The position numbers were made by a program, and so were the translations under genes. The notes under the pieces are model-generated. The model was given only the letters and a program-made list of their open reading frames with translations. It did no database searches and had not been told where the DNA came from. Shown piece by piece: positions 22,034-29,965 of a DNA stretch of 64,000 nucleotides (within the stretch, counting starts at the first letter, position 1; each line of letters begins with the position of its first letter). Source of the DNA: Campylobacter sp. RM16187 (GTDB lineage: Bacteria; Campylobacterota; Campylobacteria; Campylobacterales; Campylobacteraceae); the NCBI RefSeq assembly GCF_025319965.1, contig NZ_CP012549.1:1426001-1490000 (forward strand), in the 5' to 3' direction.

Positions 22034-22064
22034 AATCCCAAGCAAGAAATTCTTACTTGGGATT
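22034..22064 (-). terminator. Terminator of the second porin
   Basis: AATCCCAAG and CTTGGGATT make a 9-bp stem, extended inside by AAGA/TCTT, with T5 on the minus strand. It lies in the gap before the cytochrome gene and separates the two. Confidence 0.75.
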
Positions 22065-22093
22065 ATATCATATTTTAAAATATAGACTCTAAA

Positions 22094-23281
22094 TTAGAAA
22101 TTCCATCTAGTTTCAAATCTAATTCTATCTCTCTTGCTTGTTAGGTTATTTTTTTCCTCTTTAGCTGCCGCATAGAATCCTGAGAATACAAGTTTTTTGC
22201 TATATCTATAAGCACCGCCGGCATTCCACTCTTTTCTGTCAGTATCTTTACCAAATCCTTTGGCGTGGCTAAAGCCTTCGCCATCAATATAGTTCGCATA
22301 CAAAGAAACTTTATCCATCTTATATCCTAGTCCTAAGAACCAATATTTGTTTTCATCTTGGATATTGTTGTAGTATTGCTTACCGCTGTTCATTACAGAA
22401 TTTAGAAGTTTTGCAGGATTGATTAATTTACCATTATCCTCTATTGTTACGAAAGATACTTTATTGGCATCATCTGATTCAAAGTTTATATAACCTAAAT
22501 TTACATTAAATCCAAAAAAGTTAGCATCGCCTTTTAATGCATAGAATTTACCATCAGAATATGTGTTATCTTTTGCTGAATTTTGTACATACTGTCCTTG
22601 GAATCCTAGTTTTGCGGCTCCTAAATCAAATTTTAAGCCAGCATCTGCAGCATATAGATTAGCTATATTTTCAAGACCAGCCCACCATAGTTTAAAGCTA
22701 AATGGATCGTAGTTTCCCATTGCTGCCAAACCATAAACGTTTGGAACTTCAGGAAGTGTATTTTTTAGGTTACCGTCAAAGTCTCCACCTGTCTCAATCG
22801 CATCAAATGCAACAGCAGCAAGTGTTAAACCTTGTATATCAGAATTCATAATTTTTATACCTGTGCCAGCCAAGTCGTCTGTAAAGTATGTTCCCATTAC
22901 TTGTTTGCCGGCTGTTAAAGTAGTATTGCCAACCTTATATCCAAGATAGAACTCTTGAACTCCAAAAGTGCTTTCCGTATCTGTTATATCGGCAGTATTA
23001 GCATATCCTGAGCTACTATCATTAGAAGCGTATCTAAGACTTAATACACCAAAGAAGTTATCGTCAAGTGCGGCTTTAAAAGAGAATATGGATTTAAACT
23101 GATGTCTTCCGTTATCATCTTTTTTGCCGTTATTGTCTGTTAAATCGTTTGTATATCTATATCTTGCATATCCTGAAAGATCTACATTTTTAATAGCATC
23201 TTCAAGTGGAGTTGCACTTGCAACGCTTGAGAAAGCACCTAAAGCAACCAAAGCCGCTAAACTAATTTTAGTCAATTTCAT
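22094..23281 (-). CDS. Campylobacter major outer membrane porin (MOMP family), copy 2
   Basis: 395 residues, paralogous to the porin at 20096. It has the same signal peptide, the same DLSGxARYRYTN start and matching LGYK, GKQV, GTYFTDDLAGTGIKIMN motifs, with divergent loops and a C-terminal Phe (RFETRWNF). Loop divergence with shared ends suggests diversifying selection plus gene conversion. It has its own upstream AT-rich region and downstream terminator, so it is expressed separately. Confidence 0.9.
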   Translation of the reverse strand: MKLTKISLAALVALGAFSSVASATPLEDAIKNVDLSGYARYRYTNDLTDNNGKKDDNGRHQFKSIFSFKAALDDNFFGVLSLRYASNDSSSGYANTADITDTESTFGVQEFYLGYKVGNTTLTAGKQVMGTYFTDDLAGTGIKIMNSDIQGLTLAAVAFDAIETGGDFDGNLKNTLPEVPNVYGLAAMGNYDPFSFKLWWAGLENIANLYAADAGLKFDLGAAKLGFQGQYVQNSAKDNTYSDGKFYALKGDANFFGFNVNLGYINFESDDANKVSFVTIEDNGKLINPAKLLNSVMNSGKQYYNNIQDENKYWFLGLGYKMDKVSLYANYIDGEGFSHAKGFGKDTDRKEWNAGGAYRYSKKLVFSGFYAAAKEEKNNLTSKRDRIRFETRWNF

Positions 23282-23683
23282 TTAAACCCCTTTGAATTAA
23301 AATTGTTTATAGTGGCAATATTAACATAAATGAAATGCAAAATAACTTAAACTATTTTATAAAAAAGTTGTTAATTAAGTTTTGTATTATAATGTGTATT
23401 TAATCCCTAAAATAGGCTTATGTAAAGCATTTTATTACAAAATAAAATATTAATTTTTGATAATTAATTTTATAATAATGAGTTTTGAAGACTTTTTTCT
23501 TAAAAAACAACCTAAAAAATGGTCTAAATTTACAAAAAAATTTAAAATTTTAAAAAATAAAAACAAAAAAATTACAAAAAGTAACTGAGAATAATAAAAA
23601 AGGGAGCTTTGTCTCGCCCCCTTAAAAGGAGTTCTAACTTTGATTGCTTGAAAGAATTATAAATTACTTCGGTAAATCAATGG
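23282..23683. other. AT-rich gap upstream of the second porin
   Basis: About 400 bp with no gene. It must hold the porin promoter, but long A/T runs make several -10-like words possible and I do not choose one. The hairpin at 23602-23621 terminates the leftward gene pair. Confidence 0.5.
23596..23621 (-). terminator. Terminator after the lipoprotein gene
   Basis: On the minus strand GGGGGC and GCTCCC form a 6-bp stem with one G-U pair, followed directly by six T. Confidence 0.7.
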
Positions 23684-24142
23684 CTAATCAAATCTGATTT
23701 GCTCTGATTTAGGCACTTCGGTTATCTTTTTCTTGTTATAACGCTTTAGTATAGGTTTTTTCAACCCTGCAGAATCCAATTTTTTATATTTAGTTTCTGC
23801 TTTTACATACTCTTTTTGTAGAAGAAGCATCTTTTTTATCCTATTGTCTATAATAATTGTATAAACAAGATCTCCGTAAGAGAACTCATGACTATCGCCA
23901 CAAAATACACCGCTTTCAAGCTTATTATTTGAGGTATCAATACTATTTATAGTATAGCACCAGCCTGATTCGGAATATACAAGATCGCTTATGAAGCCCT
24001 TTATCATCCGCTCTTTGGTCAAAATAGGATTTTGCTTTTCTGCTTGTTTTGGCGGAATAGTTTTTGTAAAAGAAAAAAACTGTGTGCATCCTCCAAAAAA
24101 TACAGGTAAAATCAGAATCGATACAAGGCTAAGCCTGGACAT
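23684..24142 (-). CDS. Lipoprotein of unknown function
   Basis: I start at 24142 (MSRLSLVSILILPVFFGGC), which gives a lipoprotein signal with lipobox FGGC. The mature part of about 133 residues has GWCYTINSID and VFCGDSHEFSYGDLVYTIIIDN, two Cys that could pair, then a Lys-rich tail. It overlaps the preceding gene by 14 bp, so the two are co-expressed. The family is not recognised. Confidence 0.6.
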   Translation of the reverse strand: MSRLSLVSILILPVFFGGCTQFFSFTKTIPPKQAEKQNPILTKERMIKGFISDLVYSESGWCYTINSIDTSNNKLESGVFCGDSHEFSYGDLVYTIIIDNRIKKMLLLQKEYVKAETKYKKLDSAGLKKPILKRYNKKKITEVPKSEQIRFD

Positions 24143-24704
24143 TAAGTACATTGCCGCCCAATTTGGCAATCTGCTGATCTATAGCAGCCAAAGTTTTTTG
24201 GATGGTTTGCTGAGAAATTTCAGGAAGTTTATCTCCCCACATACGCTCAGCTTCTTTAAAACCATTCAATACGCCTTCTTTCCCGATTTGAAGCTTTTCA
24301 AGATCTCCTCCGGAGCCATTTATCACAAAATCAGCTATTCTGTTTGCTGTATTTGTGATACCAAAAAATCCATTCTCACTCACAAGATCGCTAGCTTCAT
24401 TTTGCGATAAAGAAGATATATCCTTACCAAAATAACCGATAGACTTATAGTCGATATTTTTTAAGATATTCTCTAGTCTTTGAGGGCTTTTTGCTACTTC
24501 ATTGAAAAAGCCAAAATCCACTGCTGACTGTATACTGAAATTTAAGCCACTCTGTTCAAAAGCCTTGTTCTGAAAATCAGAAAAATAGCTATTTGTAATC
24601 TGTATAGCACTTAAATTTGAAACCGAATCCCTAAATTTAGATGTATTTTCGTTTTGATTAAAGCCATAAAAACTGAAATTATTTGATACGGAATTTATTT
24701 GCAT
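24129..24704 (-). CDS. Conserved Campylobacter protein of unknown function
   Basis: 191 residues without signal peptide or membrane span, rich in Asn, Ser and Phe at the start and ending QTIQKTLAAIDQQIAKLGGN. Proteins like this in Campylobacter have been labelled hydrogenase-4 component G, a label I do not trust. The Ser/Asn-rich start and helical end resemble flagella-coregulated secreted proteins. The ribosome site AAGGAGG is strong. It pairs with the lipoprotein gene. Confidence 0.5.
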   Translation of the reverse strand: MQINSVSNNFSFYGFNQNENTSKFRDSVSNLSAIQITNSYFSDFQNKAFEQSGLNFSIQSAVDFGFFNEVAKSPQRLENILKNIDYKSIGYFGKDISSLSQNEASDLVSENGFFGITNTANRIADFVINGSGGDLEKLQIGKEGVLNGFKEAERMWGDKLPEISQQTIQKTLAAIDQQIAKLGGNVLNVQA

Positions 24705-24753
24705 AATTCCTCCTTATTCTATGTTTTATTACTATTTTAATATATTTTTTAAT

Positions 24754-25992
24754 TTATTCAGCCTCTTTTAAGATCACGCTTTTTAAAAGATTTAGCCCAT
24801 TTTCTATATCGTCCCAACTGGAAAATTCTGCAGGGTTATGGCTAATGCCCGCATGAGATGGCACAAATATCATTCCCGTAGGACAAATTTCAGCTATATG
24901 CATCGCGTCATGTCCAGCTCCGCTTGGCATTATCTCATAGCTTAAATTTAACCCCTTAGCCTCTGAAGCTATCAAATTTATAAGCCTCTCGTCAAGTCTG
25001 CATGGAGTATCAAAACCTAGTTGCTTTATCTCGCATTTTACGCCTCGTTTCTCTTCTATTTTGTTTATATGTGAGATTATCTGAGCGTAGGCATCTTCAC
25101 GGGTTTGCAAATTTATACCCCTTAGATCAATAAGCAACGTCGTTTCTCCCGGAACTACGTTCATCACGCCCGGTTTTACGGAGCAATTACCCGTAGTTGC
25201 CACTACGCTATTTTGAGAATTATCTTTTGCTATCTTTTCAACTGCCAGTATTATCTCAGCCGCCGCGCAAAGTGCGTCATTTCGGTACTTCATAGCAGTA
25301 GTTCCTGAGTGCTGAGGCTGCCCGATAACTCGCACGCTAAATCTATGAGGCGCAGCGATTGCGCTTACTACGCCGATTTGAATTTTTTCATTATCTAGAA
25401 GCGGTCCTTGCTCGATATGAATTTCAAAAAAGCTTTTGTAGTTAGGTTCTAAATTTTTAGCCTCTTCGATCCTTTTTATATCTATTCCAAATTCGCCAAA
25501 AATTTCGCCTATCTCCTGCCCTCTAAAGTCTTTTACCTCTTTTAGCTTCTCATATCCTAGCTTACCGCACATTACCTTGCTGCCAAGAGTTGCGATATTA
25601 AACCTGCTTGACTCCTCACACTCAAACACGATTAACTCAAGAGAGTGTTTTGTTTTGATATTTTCATCATTTAGTGAGCGGATTACTTCAAGTCCGCCAA
25701 GCACGCCTAAAATTCCGTCAAACTGTCCGCCGTTTATAACCGTATCAAGATGAGATCCAAAGGCGATTGCGGGTAAATTCGGCTCGCTTCCTTCGCGCCT
25801 TGCAAAGATATTGCCTATCGCATCCACTCTTACGCTAAGTCCCGCTTCCTGACAGCGCTTTATAAACAGTTCGCGCGCGGTTTTATCCTGAGAAGTGTAA
25901 GCAAGTCGGCTCATTCCATCGCCGAAACTATAATCGTTTATAGAATTAATCTCTATAAAAAGATCTTTTAATCTACTCAAATTCACGCCCAT
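24754..25992 (-). CDS. M20 family N-carbamoyl-amino-acid hydrolase / allantoate amidohydrolase
   Basis: 412 residues. Metal ligands appear in GSHLDTV (His, Asp), GQFDGILGVLGGLEV, and FECEESSRFN (Glu-Glu), with a later HIEQGP and a C-terminal GAGHDAMH motif. This is the AmaB/HyuC/AllC layout, binuclear enzymes that hydrolyse N-carbamoyl amino acids, ureidoglycolate or similar C-N bonds. The substrate cannot be read from sequence. It stands alone, at the end of the nap region. Confidence 0.85.
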   Translation of the reverse strand: MGVNLSRLKDLFIEINSINDYSFGDGMSRLAYTSQDKTARELFIKRCQEAGLSVRVDAIGNIFARREGSEPNLPAIAFGSHLDTVINGGQFDGILGVLGGLEVIRSLNDENIKTKHSLELIVFECEESSRFNIATLGSKVMCGKLGYEKLKEVKDFRGQEIGEIFGEFGIDIKRIEEAKNLEPNYKSFFEIHIEQGPLLDNEKIQIGVVSAIAAPHRFSVRVIGQPQHSGTTAMKYRNDALCAAAEIILAVEKIAKDNSQNSVVATTGNCSVKPGVMNVVPGETTLLIDLRGINLQTREDAYAQIISHINKIEEKRGVKCEIKQLGFDTPCRLDERLINLIASEAKGLNLSYEIMPSGAGHDAMHIAEICPTGMIFVPSHAGISHNPAEFSSWDDIENGLNLLKSVILKEAE

Positions 25993-26088
25993 TATAAGCT
26001 CCTAAAATTTTATTTTCTAATATTTTATATAGTTTGCGTTGAATTTGAGGTTAGATTTTTTGATTTTAGTAGAGATTTGAATAAAAAG

Positions 26089-26115
26089 AAGGTTAAATTT
26101 AAGCTATTTAACCTT
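26089..26115 (-). terminator. Terminator of the nap operon
   Basis: AAGGTTAAA and TTTAACCTT form a 9-bp stem overlapping the napD stop, followed on the minus strand by CTTTTTATT. Confidence 0.7.
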
Positions 26116-26451
26116 ATGGTGAACGCTACCGCTATAAACTATATCACGAGCTTGCATATCATCGTTTGTAAGCACTTCGCTGAGTTTGCCGCTCTCTTTT
26201 AGCCTCTGTAAATCGCCTTCTAAATCCTCTTGATAGCTATAAACCATCGCAACACCTGCGACACCGTTTATACGCTCCATAGCCTTAAAAGTCTCAAGCT
26301 CATCTTCAAAATTTTCAACACTTATCAAAGCTACGATCTTTAAATTTTCATAAGCCACCACTTCGCACTGGCTCATTTTACGAAGCGAATTTAAGATCTC
26401 GTCTATCAAATTTTCATCTTTTACATGCACTATCACACTTGAAATATTCAT
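26104..26451 (-). CDS. napD: NapD, chaperone for the NapA signal peptide
   Basis: 115 residues with the ferredoxin-like fold pattern of NapD (ISSVIVHVKDENLIDEILNS, then VAYENLKIVALISVEN, GVAGVAMVYSYQED). NapD binds the twin-arginine leader of NapA and holds back export until the cofactor is in place. Last gene of the operon; overlaps napL by 4 bp. Confidence 0.85.
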   Translation of the reverse strand: MNISSVIVHVKDENLIDEILNSLRKMSQCEVVAYENLKIVALISVENFEDELETFKAMERINGVAGVAMVYSYQEDLEGDLQRLKESGKLSEVLTNDDMQARDIVYSGSVHHKVK

Positions 26452-27398
26452 CTAAATCTCCAAAATTTTACTTTTTTCTCGTAAGCAACACTTATAAGAG
26501 AACTATCATCTAAAAAATGTATTCCGTTTATGGTGCTTTGCATAGTTTTTAGCCTTGCTAAAATTCTCTTACTGTTTACTTCAAATACGTCTATATCGCT
26601 CAGATCATCGCTCATAAAGGCTCCAAGTTTGCCGTCATCGCTAAGACCTACCGCATAGACTAAAAAATTTGACCTCATCATGCCGATACTACCGCCGCTA
26701 TAAACTCCTGCATGTCTATCCACTCCGCCTGTAACGATAGCACCGTTTTTATACTCTATATCATACATATTATCTTTATGAAAGCCAAGCTCGTTTAGCA
26801 CTTTGCGCTCTTTAGCGTCAAATATATAAACTATCCCGCTCTCACACCCCACGGCGATCTTGCTTCTATCTTCGCTAAGCTCAAAGTCAGATAGCGACGC
26901 TATGGAAAATTTTTTGCTAAAGTCGATGTTGCCCGTTTCTAAATTTAAAAAATAAATTTCATTACTAAGCGAACCGATGACAGCTGTCTTTGGATCTAAA
27001 AATAGAGCCTTTTTGATTGATTCGTTATTTAAATTTATAGTTTTAGTCTCTACTCTTTTACCGTCAATCATCTCATAAACGTGCAAAAGTCTTTTGCCGT
27101 AACTCGTCTCGCTTAGCACCATCAGCACGCCGTTAAGCTCATCTATGCTAAATACCTTTGCAAACTCATCATCGGTAAAATGCGTCTTTATCTTTGGTAA
27201 AACTATAGGCTCTAAAAACTCCTCGCTCTTCATATCATAGATATTTACCTGACCGCTGTCGGTACCAAGATAAAGTTTGTCGTTTAAAAGCGAGGAACTT
27301 ATAACGTTAGAGTGCGCTTCTATGATCTTGTAAGGCTCTTTGATATCAAGAGAAAAAGCCAAATTTAAAAGCGCTAAAAAAGCGAGTAAAATTTTCAT
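26448..27398 (-). CDS. napL: NapL, periplasmic beta-propeller-like nap protein
   Basis: 316 residues with a signal peptide (MKILLAFLALLNLAFSLD) and about seven WD-like repeats, for example KIAVGCESGIVYIFDAKERK and NGAIVTGGVDRHAGVYSG. NapL is found in nap operons of Epsilonproteobacteria; its exact role is unclear, and in Wolinella it is not essential. It overlaps both neighbours by 4 bp. Confidence 0.85.
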   Translation of the reverse strand: MKILLAFLALLNLAFSLDIKEPYKIIEAHSNVISSSLLNDKLYLGTDSGQVNIYDMKSEEFLEPIVLPKIKTHFTDDEFAKVFSIDELNGVLMVLSETSYGKRLLHVYEMIDGKRVETKTINLNNESIKKALFLDPKTAVIGSLSNEIYFLNLETGNIDFSKKFSIASLSDFELSEDRSKIAVGCESGIVYIFDAKERKVLNELGFHKDNMYDIEYKNGAIVTGGVDRHAGVYSGGSIGMMRSNFLVYAVGLSDDGKLGAFMSDDLSDIDVFEVNSKRILARLKTMQSTINGIHFLDDSSLISVAYEKKVKFWRFR

Positions 27399-27880
27399 AA
27401 AGCCTCCATTTTGATAGAATTTTTAAAACACACCTCAAGACACTGCGCACATCCCGTGCAGCGTTCGTTTATAACAGGGCGAAAAACGCCAAAAAAGTCA
27501 ATCGCTCTAAATTTGCATATATCTTGGCAATTATAGCAAATCGTATTATTCCATGCTAAGCAAGAAGCTACGTCTATGCTAACCTTTGCCTCTATTTTGG
27601 CTGGGAATTTTAGACTTAAAACCTCTTTGCCGATCTCTTCGCAAGCTATGGCGCAATCCTTGCAGAAGTTGCAACCTAAATTTTTAAACTCAAAAACAAC
27701 TCTTTGATTTTCAAATCTCAAAAGCTCGCGCCCGCAAGCCTTTACACAAGGAGCGTGACAATTTACGCAATCAAATTCTCCGCAAAAATACGGCGGAGCG
27801 ATAAAGTTAGGCGCCTGCTCTTTGGCGCCTAAAATTTTTGTAAAAAGTCTTCTTCTTGAGAGAGTGTTTGCCTCTTGCAA
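27395..27880 (-). CDS. napF: NapF, cytoplasmic iron-sulfur protein
   Basis: 161 residues with several cysteine clusters: CVNCHAPCVKACG, CNFCKDCAIACE, CYNCQDICKF and CTGCAQCLEVCF, fitting three to four [4Fe-4S] sites. There is no export signal. NapF is thought to help load iron-sulfur centres into NapA in the cytoplasm. C. jejuni lacks it, while other campylobacters have it between napB and napL, as here. Confidence 0.85.
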   Translation of the reverse strand: MQEANTLSRRRLFTKILGAKEQAPNFIAPPYFCGEFDCVNCHAPCVKACGRELLRFENQRVVFEFKNLGCNFCKDCAIACEEIGKEVLSLKFPAKIEAKVSIDVASCLAWNNTICYNCQDICKFRAIDFFGVFRPVINERCTGCAQCLEVCFKNSIKMEAL

Positions 27881-27882
27881 TC

Positions 27883-28416
27883 TTACCTCACACCGTCATT
27901 TAATATATCAAGCAAATTTGATCTTTGAGCTCCGTCCTCGGTTCTAAACTCAGGTTTAAAGTTGTTTTTAAACGGTGCTGTCAAATTTGTTTGAGGAGCG
28001 TGGCACTGAGTACAGTTATACCTATCATCGCTTAGCTTGTCGTGCAAGTCTTTGTTGTTTCTGATACTATAAAAGTGCGACTTAGGCAGAGGCGTGGCTC
28101 CGGCGTCTTTTGCTACATCGGGCATATGGCAGGTTACGCACATATTCATATCTTTTGTGATAGGGATAAGCCCTTCTAGATCATGAGGGATCATCGGAGG
28201 AGCGTTTTCAAATGCGCGCTCTATGTTTTTAGCAGTTCCTGCAGGATCGGTTAGGTATTGATACTCAAGCAACTTAACCGAGTTTTCATCCATCACATCA
28301 GAACTTCTTAATCCGCCCAAATCCTTTGGCTTGTTGTCCGCGACTGACGGCGCATTGCACCCTGCAAGGATGATTGCCGCAGCCATTGCACCAAGTGCAA
28401 ACCTAAAAGTTTTCAT
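27883..28416 (-). CDS. napB: NapB, dihaem cytochrome c subunit
   Basis: 177 residues with a signal peptide that carries a Cys (LAGCNA), so it may be a lipoprotein. Two haem sites, CVTCH and CTQCH, are present, with His ligands such as SHFYSIR. It passes electrons from NapH/NapG to NapA in the periplasm. It lies directly after napH. Confidence 0.9.
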   Translation of the reverse strand: MKTFRFALGAMAAAIILAGCNAPSVADNKPKDLGGLRSSDVMDENSVKLLEYQYLTDPAGTAKNIERAFENAPPMIPHDLEGLIPITKDMNMCVTCHMPDVAKDAGATPLPKSHFYSIRNNKDLHDKLSDDRYNCTQCHAPQTNLTAPFKNNFKPEFRTEDGAQRSNLLDILNDGVR

Positions 28417-29211
28417 TCATTTTCTCCTTAAATTTCTTATACTAAATTTTAGTGCATCATCGCCGCACACGTCTATACAGCGTCCGCAGCTGATACATTC
28501 GCTAGAGGTTATCAAACCGCTTTGCTTTCCGATTATTCCCAGCACTTGGCTTTCAGGACATATCACTTTGCACTTCATGCATTTTGTGCAGTTTTGGCTA
28601 TCGTGCTCTACGCGGATAAACGCAAATTTGCCAATCGTCGCATAAAAAGCGCCAAGAGGACAAAGCTTTGAGCATATCAGCCTATCGCCCACAAAAGCGT
28701 CTATCGCAAATACGCCAAAAGCCACAAATATCCAAAGCGTGCCGCCGTATATGATACCGCGCTGAATTATGCCGATAAAGCTTACGCCCTCAAATGCGGG
28801 CGTTTGCATAACAACCGACATAAAAAGCACAAAAGCAAGTATGTAGTAGCGAAAGCTCTTAGAAAACACGACTACTTTTTTATCTTTGTCGTAGCTAAAT
28901 TTTACTCTTACAAATCTTGCAAAATCGGTTATCATATTTACAGGACACACCCAAGCGCAAAAGGCGCGAGGCGCTATCAGAGCGTATATCAAAACAACTA
29001 TCAAAGCTCCAAGCGCGGCAGAGCTAGCAAGAGTAAAGCTTGCCAAAAACAGCTGCAACACTGCAAACGGATCGCTAAGCGGGATAGTTCCAAAGATCAT
29101 CGATGAGCTTAAATTTCCTTGCAAAATTTTAAGTCCGTAGAGATTGCTAACCAAAAACAGAGCCAAAATCGAAATTTGAGTTATTCTTCTAAGCAGTAGG
29201 TATTTCATCAT
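28417..29211 (-). CDS. napH: NapH, membrane quinol-oxidizing iron-sulfur protein
   Basis: 264 residues with four membrane spans and two CxxxCP motifs (CAWVCPVN and CSKLCPLG) in the membrane part, then two [4Fe-4S] clusters (CTKCMKCKVICP and CISCGRCIDVCG) on the cytoplasmic side. NapGH delivers electrons from menaquinol to NapB. It overlaps napG by 4 bp. Confidence 0.9.
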   Translation of the reverse strand: MMKYLLLRRITQISILALFLVSNLYGLKILQGNLSSSMIFGTIPLSDPFAVLQLFLASFTLASSAALGALIVVLIYALIAPRAFCAWVCPVNMITDFARFVRVKFSYDKDKKVVVFSKSFRYYILAFVLFMSVVMQTPAFEGVSFIGIIQRGIIYGGTLWIFVAFGVFAIDAFVGDRLICSKLCPLGAFYATIGKFAFIRVEHDSQNCTKCMKCKVICPESQVLGIIGKQSGLITSSECISCGRCIDVCGDDALKFSIRNLRRK

Positions 29212-29963
29212 ATCTCTCCGCTGTTAAGGTAGTCTTTGACTTTGTTTTGATCAAGCTTGATCTTAGTGTCTATATCTTTTAATCTCGTATCATCGCCCTC
29301 AACCCAGCCTTTTACGTAGTTATCATTAACTTCGCCAAGCCCGATCTCTCTTGGAAGCACGAAAATCGCCGCCTTTTTCGTTACGCAAGCGTTTTCGCAT
29401 TTTCCGCAACCCGTGCAGTAGTTTGCATCCACCACAGGAAGTAAAAACGCGTGCTTTTCGGTTCGTTCGTTTCTTTTATACTCAAGCACAAGAGCCTTAT
29501 CTATAAGCGGACAAGCCCTATAACAGGCATCGCACTGAATTCCTGCAAAGGCTATACAGCTATAAGGATCAAGCACGGCTATGCCCATGCGAGATTTGTT
29601 GATATCAAGCTTATCGTCAGTGCTAACGAGTTTCACATCAAGAGCGTCCGTCGGACAGGCTACCGTACAAGGAATATCGGTACACATGTAGCAAGGCACC
29701 TCTCTTGGCGTAAAATAAGGCGTTCCAAAGCTTATATTATCGCCAAGCTTTGCTAGACTTAGCGTATCAAAAGGACATGCCTCCACGCAAAGCCCGCATC
29801 TTATACAACTAGCCATAAAACCCTTCTCATCCCTTGCCCCGGGCGGGCGAAGGATGAGAGTTTGAGCCTTAAGATTTGTCTGCGTGCTCCAAGTAAAGCC
29901 TCCTGCGATTACTAAGCTAATCGCCTTTAAGCCAAATTTGAGTACCTCGCGCCTATCTTTCAT
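29208..29963 (-). CDS. napG: NapG, periplasmic ferredoxin-type subunit
   Basis: 251 residues with a twin-arginine-like leader (KDRREVLKFGL) and four [4Fe-4S] binding motifs: CIRCGLCVEACP, CYMCTDIPCTVACP, CDACYRACP and CTGCGKCENACV. It partners NapH in electron transfer to NapA/B. It follows napA by 2 bp. Confidence 0.9.
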   Translation of the reverse strand: MKDRREVLKFGLKAISLVIAGGFTWSTQTNLKAQTLILRPPGARDEKGFMASCIRCGLCVEACPFDTLSLAKLGDNISFGTPYFTPREVPCYMCTDIPCTVACPTDALDVKLVSTDDKLDINKSRMGIAVLDPYSCIAFAGIQCDACYRACPLIDKALVLEYKRNERTEKHAFLLPVVDANYCTGCGKCENACVTKKAAIFVLPREIGLGEVNDNYVKGWVEGDDTRLKDIDTKIKLDQNKVKDYLNSGEI

Positions 29964-29965
29964 AT

